Positions 41,888 to 50,906 of a stretch of 64,000 nt of DNA are shown piece by piece. Under the pieces are notes generated by a model, which saw nothing but the letters and a program-made list of their open reading frames with translations, was not told where the DNA came from and made no database searches. Numbering within the stretch: position 1 is the first letter of the stretch; each line of letters begins with the position of its first letter. Both the position numbers and the translations under genes were made by a program. This DNA is from Phycicoccus sp. Root101 (lineage in GTDB: Bacteria > Actinomycetota > Actinomycetes > Actinomycetales > Dermatophilaceae), in the NCBI RefSeq assembly GCF_001426245.1, contig NZ_LMCM01000007.1, forward strand, positions 186,001 through 250,000, in the 5' to 3' direction.

Positions 41888-42409
41888 TCAGACCGTCCAC
41901 GCGCGCCGGGCGTCGGAGTCCCAGCGCCGCAGTGACACGGCCTCGCCCACCATCTCCGGCACCCCACCACGCTCGCGACCCAACGTCCCCAGCGCCGTCG
42001 CCACCTCCTCGGCGGGTATGCCGCGGGCGAGCGTCACGTGCGGCACCCACCTTCCCGGGACGGTGTGGGGCGAGGGGTCGGCGGCACCGGCGACCGCGGA
42101 CCAGACGGCGGTGTGGAGGTCCAGCAGGGCGCGGTCGGTGACGACGAGGCGGGCCACCACGACGCGGCGGCCACCGAACAGCACCGGCGCGCCGAGCCGC
42201 ACGGGGACCGGGATCCCCGCCGCCACTGCGGCCAGGAGCTCCTCCGCCGCACCGGGGAACGCGCCGGCGACGGCGACGGAGACGTGCGGCGCGTTGGTCT
42301 CGCCGCGGTGGTCGGCCTGGCTGGGCAGCCCCGCCGTGGACAGGGCGGCCCACTCGGCGCGGACCGTGGCATCGGTGGCCGCGTCCAGGAGGAGCTCGAC
42401 GGACTGCAC
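41888..42409 (-). CDS. 2H phosphoesterase / 2'-5' RNA ligase-like protein
   Basis: A 173-residue protein with the two H-x-(T/S)-x motifs that define 2H phosphoesterases: NAPHVSVAV and WVPHVTLAR. Relatives (LigT/ThpR, cyclic phosphodiesterases) act on RNA 2'-5' or cyclic phosphates. GTG at 42409 is the only clear start. Solitary gene upstream of the cysteine-desulfurase-like gene on the same strand, 38 bases apart. Confidence 0.85.
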   Translation of the reverse strand: MQSVELLLDAATDATVRAEWAALSTAGLPSQADHRGETNAPHVSVAVAGAFPGAAEELLAAVAAGIPVPVRLGAPVLFGGRRVVVARLVVTDRALLDLHTAVWSAVAGAADPSPHTVPGRWVPHVTLARGIPAEEVATALGTLGRERGGVPEMVGEAVSLRRWDSDARRAWTV

Positions 42410-42562
42410 GACCCCATCCTCGCCGCCGGGGTGACGTACGGCACGCCCGCAGCACGGACTGGCGCCTGTCGCCGCGAGTTGACCGGGAACCGGGAATCAG
42501 TCGCCGGTCACCACGGTTGCCGTCCTTGTTGAACTTTTGACGATCGACTTCGAGGAGATTGC

Positions 42563-43630
42563 ATGTCCAAGGCATTCGAGAACGCCCAGGTCGGCCCGTG
42601 GACGCTGCCGCAGCGCTTCGTGATGGCTCCGCTCACCCGCAACCGTGCCGGTGAGGGTGGCGTTCCCACCGACCTCAACGTCGAGTACTACCGCCAGCGC
42701 GCCAGTGCCGGCCTCATCATCACCGAGGGCACCCAGCCCTCCGCCGTCGGCCAGGGCTACCTCGACACCCCCGGCATCCACAGCGACGAGCAGGTCGCCG
42801 GCTGGGCCAAGGTGACCGAGGCCGTGCACGCCGAGGGTGGTCGCATCTTCATCCAGCTCATGCACGTCGGACGCATCGCCCACCCCGACAACAAGGGTGG
42901 CCTCGAGTCCGTGGCCCCGAGCGCGATCGCGGCGCCCGGGAAGATGGTCACGGCCACCGGCCAGGTCGACCAGCCGACGCCTCGGGCCCTGGAGACCGAC
43001 GAGATCCCCGGGATCGTCGCCGACTTCGTGCACGCGGCCCGCCAGGCCGTGGCCGCCGGCGCCGACGGTGTCGAGGTCCACTCGGCCAACGGCTACCTGC
43101 TCCACCAGTTCCTCGCGCCGAGCAGCAACACCCGCACCGACGGGTACGGCGGCTCCCCCGAGAACCGTGCGCGCCTGTCGATCGAGGTCACCCGCGCCGT
43201 CGCCGAGGCGATCGGCGCCGAGCGCGTCGGGATCCGGATCTCCCCGGCGCACAACATCCAGGGTGTCCTCGAGGAGGACGCGGCCGACACCACGGAGACG
43301 TACGACGCGCTCGTCTCGGGCATCGCCGACCTGGGTCTGGCCTACCTGAGCATCCTGGCCGCCCCCGACTCCGACCTGCTGCGTGACCTGCGCAAGCGGT
43401 TCGACGGCCCGGTCATGATCAACACCGGTTTCGGTGACGTGACGACGCTGGACTCCGTCGAGGGCCTGCTGGAGCGCGACCTCGGTGACCTCGTCGCCGT
43501 GGGCCGCCCGTTCCTGGCCAACCCCGACCTGCCCAAGCGCTGGCGCGAGGGCATCGAGCTCAACGAGCCGAACCCCGACACCTTCTACGGCGGCGGCGCC
43601 GAGGGCTACACCGACTACCCGGCCGCCTGA
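42563..43630 (+). CDS. Old Yellow Enzyme-family alkene reductase
   Basis: A 355-residue FMN TIM-barrel that reduces activated C=C bonds or nitro compounds with NAD(P)H. Key landmarks: RFVMAPLTRNRA, the FMN-binding TEGTQPSAVGQGY, IFIQLMHVGRIAHP, and the substrate-anchoring His/Asn of GVEVHSANGYLLHQFL. GAGGAG lies six bases before the ATG. A weak promoter (TTGCCG ... GACGAT, 16-base spacing) sits at 42517-42544. Stress or electrophile detoxification is the usual role; no regulator is adjacent. Confidence 0.93.
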   Translation: MSKAFENAQVGPWTLPQRFVMAPLTRNRAGEGGVPTDLNVEYYRQRASAGLIITEGTQPSAVGQGYLDTPGIHSDEQVAGWAKVTEAVHAEGGRIFIQLMHVGRIAHPDNKGGLESVAPSAIAAPGKMVTATGQVDQPTPRALETDEIPGIVADFVHAARQAVAAGADGVEVHSANGYLLHQFLAPSSNTRTDGYGGSPENRARLSIEVTRAVAEAIGAERVGIRISPAHNIQGVLEEDAADTTETYDALVSGIADLGLAYLSILAAPDSDLLRDLRKRFDGPVMINTGFGDVTTLDSVEGLLERDLGDLVAVGRPFLANPDLPKRWREGIELNEPNPDTFYGGGAEGYTDYPAA

Positions 43631-43689
43631 CCTCCGGCGCCACCGACCCGGCGCCGGACCAGGGCCTGCTCCGCCGTCCAGCGAGCTGT

Positions 43690-43747
43690 GCCCACCGGAG
43701 TGCGCCCTGCCCATGACGTTCCATGGGCAGGGCGCACTTTCATGGGC
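43690..43747 (+). repeat. 58-nt folded intergenic element, copy 2
   Basis: Arms AGTGCGCCCTGCCCATG (43699-43715) and CATGGGCAGGGCGCACT (43722-43738) pair perfectly around six bases, with an outer GCCCA/TGGGC pair. Same length and loop (CGTTCCA) as the minus-strand element at 18923-18980. It separates the Old Yellow Enzyme gene from the leaderless promoter of the next gene and probably terminates the former. Confidence 0.78.
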
Positions 43748-43759
43748 GCAGTGGATCCC

Positions 43760-43765
43760 TAGGGT
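43760..43765 (+). promoter_or_regulatory. -10 box of the leaderless double-VOC gene
   Basis: TAGGGT ends six bases before the ATG at 43772. Confidence 0.6.
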
Positions 43766-43771
43766 GGGCGG

Positions 43772-44500
43772 ATGGCGCTCGCACGGTTCAAGGACCTCTG
43801 CCTCGACGTGCAGGACGAGGCCCGGCAGGTCCCGTTCTGGACGGCGGCCCTCGGCCTGCGGCGCCGGGCCGACCGGACGGACCCGACGGTCCTGCTCGGC
43901 GAGACGGCGCACCACAGCCTGTGGCTCAACACCGTGCCCGAGCCGAAGACCGTCAAGAACCGCGTGCACCTCGACGTCGACACCGAGTCCGTGGCCGCGC
44001 TCGAGGCCCTGGGTGCGACCGTCCTGGTCCCGGCCACCCGGGAGCAGGGCTGGACGATCATGGCCGACCCGGAGGGTGGTGAGTTCTGCGCGTTCGTCCG
44101 GACCCCGGAGCGGCTGAGCGGCTACCGCCTGTACGAGGTCGTAGTGGACTGCGCGGATCCCGGCCGGATGGCGCGCTGGTGGGGTGAGGTCCTCGGGCTC
44201 CCCGTCGGCAGCGACCAGGAGCACGACTGGTGGTGGCTCGACGCGGGGCCGGACGCCGCCCTGCCGTTCGAGAGCCTGGTGTTCGTGCCGGTGCCCGAGC
44301 CGCGGACGGGCAAGAACCGCGTGCACTGGGACGTCGACACCCCCAGCATCGAGGCCCTCGTCGCCGCCGGGGCGCGGGTCCTCGAGGAGCGTCCCGACTG
44401 GACGGTCCTGGCCGACCCCGAGGGAAACGTGTTCTGCGCGTTCGTCGAGCCGCCGCCGAACGCGTCGGGCGGCCGCGGGCCACGGGTCACCAGTCCCTGA
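43772..44500 (+). CDS. Double VOC-domain (glyoxalase-like) protein
   Basis: A 242-residue protein built from two tandem glyoxalase-like domains with repeated motif order: KNRVHLDVDTESVAALEALG and KNRVHWDVDTPSIEALVAAG, each followed by DPEG-x-x-FCAFV. Internal duplication is obvious. Such actinobacterial proteins bind or modify small molecules, but no substrate can be named. Leaderless start. Confidence 0.87.
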   Translation: MALARFKDLCLDVQDEARQVPFWTAALGLRRRADRTDPTVLLGETAHHSLWLNTVPEPKTVKNRVHLDVDTESVAALEALGATVLVPATREQGWTIMADPEGGEFCAFVRTPERLSGYRLYEVVVDCADPGRMARWWGEVLGLPVGSDQEHDWWWLDAGPDAALPFESLVFVPVPEPRTGKNRVHWDVDTPSIEALVAAGARVLEERPDWTVLADPEGNVFCAFVEPPPNASGGRGPRVTSP

Positions 44501-44541
44501 GCAGGACGCCCCCACGGGTGTCGGTCGCGCAGGGCCGGACG

Positions 44542-44547
44542 TAGCGT
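44542..44547 (+). promoter_or_regulatory. -10 box of the AAA/VWA pair
   Basis: TAGCGT ends six bases before the ATG at 44554, giving a leaderless transcript for the two-gene operon. Confidence 0.62.
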
Positions 44548-44553
44548 GGAGCA

Positions 44554-45945
44554 ATGACCCAGACCGAACGCCCCGGCACCCTCGGCGAGCTCGTCGCCAC
44601 CGGCTACACCCACCGCAGCGTGAAGGCGGAGCTCCGCGAGAACCTGCTGGAGCGACTGCGTTCCGGGGAGACTGCGTTCCCGGGCATCGTCGGCTTCGAC
44701 GACACCGTCCTGCCCGAGCTGGAGAGCGCCCTGCTGGCCGGCCACGACCTCGTCCTGCTCGGCGAGCGCGGCCAGGGCAAGACCCGGCTGATGCGCACCC
44801 TCGGCCAGCTGCTCGACGAGTGGGCCCCCGAGGTCGCGGGCTGCGAGATCCACGACGACCCGACCGTTCCGGTGTGCACCCGCTGCCTCAACCTCAAGGC
44901 CGACCTCGGGGACGACCTCCCGGTGGTGTGGCGGCACCGGGACGAGCGCTACACCGAGAAGCTGGCCACGCCCGACACCAGCGTCGGGGACCTCGTCGGC
45001 GACGTCGACCCGGTCAAGGTCGCCCAGGGCCGCACCCTCGGTGACCCCGAGACGGTCCACTACGGCCTCGTCCCCCGTGCCAACCGCGGCATCTTCGGCC
45101 TCAACGAGCTGCCCGACCTCGCCGAACGCATCCAGGTGGCCATGTTCAACGTCCTCGAGGAGCGGGACATCCAGATCCGCGGGTACTCCCTGCGCCTGCC
45201 CCTCGACCTGCTGCTCGTGGCCACCGCCAACCCCGAGGACTACACGAACCGCGGACGCATCATCACCCCGCTCAAGGACCGCTTCGGGGCCGAGATCCGC
45301 ACGCACTACCAGGAGGAGGTCGCCGACGAGGTCCGCCTGATCCAGCAGGAGGCCGAGACCGTCGCCGACGTGCCCGAGCACCTCGTCGAGGTGCTGGCGC
45401 GGTTCACCCGCGGGTTGCGTGAGTCCTCGGCGGTCGACCAGCGGTCGGGCGTCTCGGCGCGCTTCTCGATCGCGGCGGCCGAGAGCGTGAGCGCCTCGGC
45501 CCTGCGGCGCGCGGCTCGCTCCGGCGAGTCCGAGGCCGTGGCCCGGATCTGCGACGTGCCCACCGTGGTGCCGACGCTGCTCGGCAAGGTGGAGTTCGAG
45601 ATGGGCGAGGAGGGACGCGAGCGCGACGTGCTCGACCACCTCCTGCGGCTGGCGACAGCCGAGACGTTCCGGGCACGGCTGCAGGGCCTGGACCTGTCGG
45701 GGTTCACCGAGCGGTTCGCCGAGGGCGAGGTCGTCGAGACCGGCGAGCTCGTCCCCGCGGCCGACCTGCTCGCCCAGATCGGGACCACCCCGGGCCTGTC
45801 CAAGGTGCTCGACCGGCTCGGCCACGGCGACGACGCCGGCCCGGGCCAGGTCGCTGCCGCTGTCGAGTTCGTCCTCGAGGGCCTGCACCTCACCCGGCGC
45901 CTCGACAAGGACACCGTGGCCGGCCGCACGGTCTACGGGGCCTGA
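44554..45945 (+). CDS. AAA+ ATPase of the magnesium-chelatase/MoxR class
   Basis: A 463-residue AAA+ protein. Walker A is GERGQGKTR (residues 70-78), sensor-type LLLVATANPEDYTNRGRII and the arginine-finger region follow. A cysteine cluster, Cys97 then Cys108-x-x-Cys111 (PVCTRCLNL), sits in an insertion after Walker A and could bind zinc or a cluster. It resembles the mycobacterial Rv0958-type magnesium-chelatase-like ATPase in size and partner. Two bases separate its stop from the VWA gene, so the pair likely forms a chelatase-like remodelling complex; tetrapyrrole metallation is not implied since no bch/cob genes are near. Confidence 0.88.
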   Translation: MTQTERPGTLGELVATGYTHRSVKAELRENLLERLRSGETAFPGIVGFDDTVLPELESALLAGHDLVLLGERGQGKTRLMRTLGQLLDEWAPEVAGCEIHDDPTVPVCTRCLNLKADLGDDLPVVWRHRDERYTEKLATPDTSVGDLVGDVDPVKVAQGRTLGDPETVHYGLVPRANRGIFGLNELPDLAERIQVAMFNVLEERDIQIRGYSLRLPLDLLLVATANPEDYTNRGRIITPLKDRFGAEIRTHYQEEVADEVRLIQQEAETVADVPEHLVEVLARFTRGLRESSAVDQRSGVSARFSIAAAESVSASALRRAARSGESEAVARICDVPTVVPTLLGKVEFEMGEEGRERDVLDHLLRLATAETFRARLQGLDLSGFTERFAEGEVVETGELVPAADLLAQIGTTPGLSKVLDRLGHGDDAGPGQVAAAVEFVLEGLHLTRRLDKDTVAGRTVYGA

Positions 45946-45947
45946 TC

Positions 45948-47927
45948 GTGCCCGGCAGCGGTCACCACGGCGACCGGTTCCGCTACGGCCCGTGGCAGGG
46001 TGGGGCCGATCCGCTGGCCCCGCCGTTCGACGTGCGGGAGGCCCTCGACGAGATCGGCCGCGACGTCCTCGCGGGGGGCTCCGCCCGAGAGGCCCTGCGC
46101 GACCTGCTGCGGCGCGGGATGGACGGGCGACGCGGGCTCGACGAGCTCGCCGACCGCATACGGCGGGCTCGGGACGCGGCCCGGCGCAAGGGTGACCTGT
46201 CGGGCTCGCTCGACCAGGTCCGGGCGGCCCTCGACCAGGCCCTCGCTGCCGAGCGCGACGCCCTCGCCGGAGAGGACACCGACGACGCGCGCCTCGCCGA
46301 GATGGACCTCGCCACGCTGCCCGACGACGCGGCCGGTCAGGTGCGGGCGCTCGCCTCGCACGAGTGGCACTCCCCCGAGGCGAAGGCGATCTACGACTCG
46401 ATCGCCCAGATGCTGCAGCGCGAGGTGATGGACGCGCAGTTCGCCGGGATGGCGCGGGCGCTGTCCGACCCGGACCCGGAGGCGATGGCGGCGGTCCGGG
46501 ACATGCTCGCCGACCTCAACCGGCTGCTCGCCTCGCACGCCCGGGGCGAGGACACGACCGACGCGTTCCGGCAGTTCATGGACAAGCACGGCGAGCTGTT
46601 CCCCGAGGACCCGAAGGACGTCGACGAGCTGATCGACGCCCTCGCCCGGCGACAGGCCGCTGCGGCCCGGATGATGGCCTCGCTCACCCCGGAGCAGCGC
46701 GAGCAGCTCGGCCAGCTCATGAGCGACGCCCTCGCCGACGCCGACCTGGCCTCGGAGATGGCACAGCTGGGCGACAACCTGCGCGCCCTGCGACCCGGGC
46801 TCGACCGCGGCAGCCCCGTCGGGATGCGCCCCGGTGGTGAGCCCCTGGGCTACAGCGCGGCCGTCGAGGCGGTCGCCGAGCTCGCCGACCTCGAGTCACT
46901 CATGGAGCAGATCGGCCAGGGCTACGGCGGGTCGAGCCTGGACGACATCGACGTCGAACGCCTCGAGCAGCACCTCGGCGCCGATGCCGCCCGCGACCTC
47001 GAGGCGTTGCGGCAGCTGGAGCGCGAGCTCGAGCGCCAGGGGTACGTCAGCCAGGGCGACGACGGTCTGCGGCTCACCCCGCGCGCCGTGCGTCGGCTCG
47101 GGGAGACGGCGTTGAAGAAGGTGTTCGAGGGGCTGTCCGCCGACGGCCACGGCGACCACGACGACCGCCGCACCGGCCACGCCGACGAACCCACCGGCCT
47201 GACGAGGGCCTGGGAGTTCGGCGACGAGCAGCCGCTCGACGTCCCGCGCACGGTCGCGAACGCCTTGCGCCGCACCGGTATCCAGCCGGGCCAGGTGAGC
47301 CTCGACGTGGCCGACTTCGAGGTGGTCGAGACCGAGCGCCGCACCACGGCGGCGGTCGCCCTCTGCGTGGACATGTCGTTCTCGATGGTCAACGAAGGCC
47401 GTTGGGGGCCGATGAAGCAAACGGCGCTGGCGTTGTCGCACCTGGTGCAGACGCGGTTCCGGCAGGACGCGCTGCAGATCATCGGGTTCAACATCGCCGC
47501 CAGGCGCCTCACCCCCGTTCAGCTCGCCGATGCCGAGCCGGAGTGGGTGCAGGGCACCAACCTCCAGCACGCACTCATGCTCGCCTCCCGTCACCTGCGC
47601 CGGCACCCGCAGGCGCAACCGGTGGTGCTCGTCGTCACCGACGGCGAGCCGACGGCGCACCTCGGGGACGGCGGCATACCGGAGTTCCAGTGGCCGACGA
47701 CGAGCGCGACCCTGCGCGCCACGGTCGCCCAGGTCGACGAGCTGCGGCGGGCCGGGGCCGCGCTCAACGTGTTCATGCTCGGCGAGGACCCGGGGCTGGC
47801 GCGGTTCGTCGACGCCATCGCGCGGCGAGCCGGCGGGCGGGTGTTCACCCCCAGCGTCGACCGGCTCGGCGAGTACGTCGTCAGCGACTACCTCCAGGCC
47901 CGCAAGGGGCGTCGCGCTGCCGGCTGA
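45948..47927 (+). CDS. VWA-domain partner of the AAA+ ATPase
   Basis: A 659-residue cytoplasmic protein. The N-terminal 400 residues are helical and charged. The C-terminal von Willebrand A domain carries an intact MIDAS site, Asp475-Met-Ser477-Phe-Ser479 ([11 protein letters not shown]), and downstream [14 protein letters not shown]. Size and partner match Rv0959-type proteins. VWA proteins of this class are adaptors that couple AAA+ motors to metal insertion or protein remodelling. GTG at 45948 follows the ATPase stop directly. Confidence 0.87.
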   Translation: MPGSGHHGDRFRYGPWQGGADPLAPPFDVREALDEIGRDVLAGGSAREALRDLLRRGMDGRRGLDELADRIRRARDAARRKGDLSGSLDQVRAALDQALAAERDALAGEDTDDARLAEMDLATLPDDAAGQVRALASHEWHSPEAKAIYDSIAQMLQREVMDAQFAGMARALSDPDPEAMAAVRDMLADLNRLLASHARGEDTTDAFRQFMDKHGELFPEDPKDVDELIDALARRQAAAARMMASLTPEQREQLGQLMSDALADADLASEMAQLGDNLRALRPGLDRGSPVGMRPGGEPLGYSAAVEAVAELADLESLMEQIGQGYGGSSLDDIDVERLEQHLGADAARDLEALRQLERELERQGYVSQGDDGLRLTPRAVRRLGETALKKVFEGLSADGHGDHDDRRTGHADEPTGLTRAWEFGDEQPLDVPRTVANALRRTGIQPGQVSLDVADFEVVETERRTTAAVALCVDMSFSMVNEGRWGPMKQTALALSHLVQTRFRQDALQIIGFNIAARRLTPVQLADAEPEWVQGTNLQHALMLASRHLRRHPQAQPVVLVVTDGEPTAHLGDGGIPEFQWPTTSATLRATVAQVDELRRAGAALNVFMLGEDPGLARFVDAIARRAGGRVFTPSVDRLGEYVVSDYLQARKGRRAAG

Positions 47928-48024
47928 CTGGCCCGGGAACAACCACACCTCGCCGTGCGCTGGCACGGTGAGCAGCACCCCGCCCCACCCGCCCCCCCCG
48001 CCCGACCCACACGAGAGGCCACGC

Positions 48025-48939
48025 ATGAGCCGCTGGACCGCTGACCAGATGCCCGACCTCACCGGACGGCGCGCCCTCGTCACCGGCGCCAACTCCGGGA
48101 TCGGGCTGGTCGAGGCGCGCGAGCTGGCCCGCCACGGCGCCGACGTCGTCATGGCAGTCCGCAACACGTCCTCCGGCGAGGAGGGCGCCCGACGGATCCG
48201 CGCCACCGGGGCGAGGGGGCGCGTCACCGTCGAGTCGCTCGACCTGGCCTCCCAGGCGTCGGTCCACGCGTTCGCCGACCGGTTCGACGGGCCGCTCGAC
48301 CTGCTCGTCAACAACGCCGGAGTCATGGCCCCGCCGCGGCGACGGGAGACCGAGGACGGCTTCGAGCTGCAGTTCGGCACCAACCACCTGGGCCACTTCG
48401 CCCTGACCGGCCTGCTCCTGCCGCACCTCCTCGAGTCCTCGGCCCCGCGGGTCACGACGGTCTCGTCGATCGCGCACCACGCCGGCGACGGCATGGTCTG
48501 CGAGGGCAACCCCAGCGAGGGCTACGACCCGCAGTCGTCGTACGGCCGCTCCAAGCTCGCCAACCTGCTCTTCGCGACCGAGCTGCAGCGGCGCGCCACG
48601 GCGGCCGGGTCGACGCTCACCTCCACGGCTGCGCACCCCGGCGTCTCCGCCACCAACCTCGTGGCCAGCAAGGACGGCATGGGCGCCATACCGGTGGTCG
48701 GCACGATCGCCCAGTGGGGCGTGAAGCTCGCGTTCCCCGGTCCGGACAAGGGCGCCGAAGGGATCCTCTACGCGGCGACCGTGGCCGGGCCAGGGTCCTA
48801 CTCGGGCCCGACCGGGTTCCGCGAGACCCGCGGCCCGGTGGGTGAGGCCCGGCGCAGCCAGTGGGCGCGCGACGAGACGCTGTCCGGCCTGCTGTGGGGG
48901 CGCAGCGAGGAGCTCACGGGCGTGCGGTTCACCTTCTGA
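48025..48939 (+). CDS. Short-chain dehydrogenase/reductase
   Basis: A 304-residue SDR of the retinol-dehydrogenase-like group. Cofactor loop [23 protein letters not shown] motif [12 protein letters not shown], catalytic Ser in TTVSSIAHH and Tyr-x3-Lys in [17 protein letters not shown] lies before the ATG. A C-rich tract (47980-48003) precedes it. The substrate is unknown. Confidence 0.9.
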   Translation: MSRWTADQMPDLTGRRALVTGANSGIGLVEARELARHGADVVMAVRNTSSGEEGARRIRATGARGRVTVESLDLASQASVHAFADRFDGPLDLLVNNAGVMAPPRRRETEDGFELQFGTNHLGHFALTGLLLPHLLESSAPRVTTVSSIAHHAGDGMVCEGNPSEGYDPQSSYGRSKLANLLFATELQRRATAAGSTLTSTAAHPGVSATNLVASKDGMGAIPVVGTIAQWGVKLAFPGPDKGAEGILYAATVAGPGSYSGPTGFRETRGPVGEARRSQWARDETLSGLLWGRSEELTGVRFTF

Positions 48940-49019
48940 GCGGCTCGGCGGCTCGGCAGCTCGGCCCGGCGGCTCGGACCGGGCACGTCCCCGCGCCCAC
49001 ACCCACGCTCCACTCTCGA

Positions 49020-49068
49020 TGAGCGCGAAGTGTCGGAATGCTCCGTCTGTTCCGACAGTTCGCGCTCA
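49020..49068. terminator. Long hairpin between SDR gene and egtD
   Basis: Nineteen-base arms (TGAGCGCGAAgTGTCGGAA at 49020-49038 and its partner at 49050-49068) pair with a single G.G mismatch around an 11-base loop. It sits downstream of the SDR gene and upstream of egtD and probably insulates them. The rest of the 266-base gap holds a -10 box at 49149 and nothing else I recognise. Confidence 0.62.
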
Positions 49069-49148
49069 CTCAGGTATGGCGCCCGCATCGGAACCCGTCG
49101 CGGTGGGCGGGCGTTGGCTGTCGAGAGGCCGATGTCGCCGCCCGTGGG

Positions 49149-49154
49149 TAGCGT
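49149..49154 (+). promoter_or_regulatory. -10 box upstream of egtD
   Basis: TAGCGT matches the -10 form seen at leaderless genes here. It lies 51 bases before the ATG at 49206, so egtD would have a leader of about 45 bases. Confidence 0.45.
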
Positions 49155-49205
49155 CGGGACGGCCCAGCCGACCCCACCACCGGGGCTGACGACGAGAGCG
49201 AGCCG

Positions 49206-50216
49206 ATGGCCCAGCGACACCGCGACCACCTGCCCGAGGACTTCAGCGAGCGCAGCCTGAGCGAGGACGTGCGCTCCGGGTTGACCAGCAGCCCCAAGAC
49301 GCTGCCGCCGAAGTGGTTCTACGACAAGGTCGGCAGCGAGCTCTACGAGGAGATCACCCGGCTGCCGGAGTACTACCCGTTCGCCGCGGAGCGGGAGATC
49401 CTCATGGCCCGCGCCTCCGAGATCGTCGCCGCCGCCGGGAGCCACCACCTCATCGAGCTGGGGTCCGGCTCCTCGGAGAAGACGCGGGCCCTCATCGACG
49501 CCGTGCTGGCCTCGACCCCTGACGGTGAGCAGGCGGCATACCGGGCGATCGACGTCAGCGAGAGCGCCCTGCGCGCCGCTGCCGAGGACCTGGCCCTGCG
49601 GTACCCCGCGCTCGAGCTCGAGTCGGTGAGGGCCGACTTCGAGCACGGCCTGGCCGAGGCCCTGGCCGTCGACGAGGGCGACCGCACCGGTGGCCGCTTG
49701 GTGATCTTCCTGGGTGGCACCATCGGTAACCAGGACCCGCAGCAGCGGCAACGGTTCCTCGCCACCCTGCACGGGGCGCTGGAGCCGGGCGACGCGTTCC
49801 TGCTCGGTGCCGACCTGGTGAAGTCGCCCGATGTGCTCGTGCCGGCGTACGACGACGCCGCCGGGGTGACGGCGGCGTTCAACCTCAACGTCCTCGAGGT
49901 GGTCAACGGTCGCCTCGGCGCCGACTTCGACCCCCGGGACTTCCGCCACGTCGCCGTGTGGGACGCCGAGAACGCCTGGATCGAGATGCGGCTCGAGGCC
50001 GTGCGCGACGTGCACGTGCGCACCGCCGACCTCGACCTCGAGGTGGACTTCGCGGCAGGCGAGCAGCTGCGCACCGAGATCTCGGCCAAGTTCACCCGCG
50101 AGCGCCTGGCTGCGGAGTTCGAGGCGGCCGGGTTCGACGCCGCCGGGTGGTGGACGGATGACGCCGGCCTGTTCAGCGTCTCGCTCTGGACGGTCGCGGC
50201 GCGGGCGCTGACGTGA
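49206..50216 (+). CDS. egtD: L-histidine N-alpha-methyltransferase EgtD
   Basis: Trimethylates histidine to hercynine, the first step of ergothioneine synthesis. The 336-residue SAM enzyme shows PPKWFYDKVGSELYEEITRL and PEYYPFAAEREIL, SAM loop LIELGSGSSEKTRALIDA, GGTIGN and FNLNVLEVVNGRLGADF, all characteristic of EgtD. No egtA, egtB, egtC or egtE is adjacent, so the pathway is either split in this genome or serves another histidine betaine. Its stop overlaps the DedA start by four bases. Confidence 0.93.
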   Translation: MAQRHRDHLPEDFSERSLSEDVRSGLTSSPKTLPPKWFYDKVGSELYEEITRLPEYYPFAAEREILMARASEIVAAAGSHHLIELGSGSSEKTRALIDAVLASTPDGEQAAYRAIDVSESALRAAAEDLALRYPALELESVRADFEHGLAEALAVDEGDRTGGRLVIFLGGTIGNQDPQQRQRFLATLHGALEPGDAFLLGADLVKSPDVLVPAYDDAAGVTAAFNLNVLEVVNGRLGADFDPRDFRHVAVWDAENAWIEMRLEAVRDVHVRTADLDLEVDFAAGEQLRTEISAKFTRERLAAEFEAAGFDAAGWWTDDAGLFSVSLWTVAARALT

Positions 50217-50860
50217 CCGACCGCATCGTCGAGCTCATCAACCAGATCGGTGAGCTGGGGGTCGGCCTGCTGATCCTGCTCGAGACCGTCATCCCCCCGA
50301 TCCCGTCCGAGGTCGTGCTGCCGTTCGCCGGCTTCGCCGCCGCGGCGGGTCATCTCAACCCCTACCTCGCGTGGGCTGCCGCCACCGTCGGGTCGCTGCT
50401 CGGCGCCTACGTCCTCTACTGGCTCGGCGTAGCCCTGAGCTACGAACGCCTGCACCACCTCGCGGGCAGGCCGTGGTTCCTCCTCTTCGGCCAGCGCGAC
50501 CTCGACCGCGGTCAACGGTTCTTCGAGGCACGCGGCGAGGTCGTCATGCTCGTGGGCCGCTGCATCCCGTTCGTCCGCTCGGTGGTCTCGGTGCCGGCCG
50601 GGCTCACGCGGATGTCGTTCCTGCGGTTCAGCCTGCTCACCGCCCTCGGCAGCGGGGTCTGGAACGCCGTCTTCATCTACGCGGGCTATCGCCTCGGCGA
50701 CGACTACGCGGCCGTGGAGCGCTACCTCGCCCCCGTGAGCAAGGCCGTCGTCGCGATCGTCCTCGTCGTCCTGGTCTGGCTCGTGGCCCGTCGCCTGCGC
50801 GAGCGCCGTATGGCGCGTGCGCGCGAGACCGTGGGTGCCGGCTCCCGCGAGGCCGGCTGA
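50213..50860 (+). CDS. DedA-family membrane protein
   Basis: A 215-residue integral membrane protein: ETVIPPIPSEVVLPFAGF, the re-entrant GSLLGAYVLYWLG, RFFEARGEVVMLVGRCIPFVRS (in pieces; the conserved F/Y-x-R-x-x-P-x-x-R region) and AGLTRMSFLRFSLLTALG. DedA proteins support membrane homeostasis and lipid-carrier recycling (undecaprenyl phosphate flipping is known for some). GTG overlaps the egtD stop, so the two are coupled. Confidence 0.93.
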   Translation: MTDRIVELINQIGELGVGLLILLETVIPPIPSEVVLPFAGFAAAAGHLNPYLAWAAATVGSLLGAYVLYWLGVALSYERLHHLAGRPWFLLFGQRDLDRGQRFFEARGEVVMLVGRCIPFVRSVVSVPAGLTRMSFLRFSLLTALGSGVWNAVFIYAGYRLGDDYAAVERYLAPVSKAVVAIVLVVLVWLVARRLRERRMARARETVGAGSREAG

Positions 50861-50893
50861 GACGACGGGCACCGCGCGCTCGGCAGGGGTCGC

Positions 50894-50899
50894 TACCCT
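50894..50899 (+). promoter_or_regulatory. -10 box of the YcaQ-like gene
   Basis: TACCCT ends seven bases before the GTG at 50907. Confidence 0.55.
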
Positions 50900-50906
50900 C
50901 GCCGGT

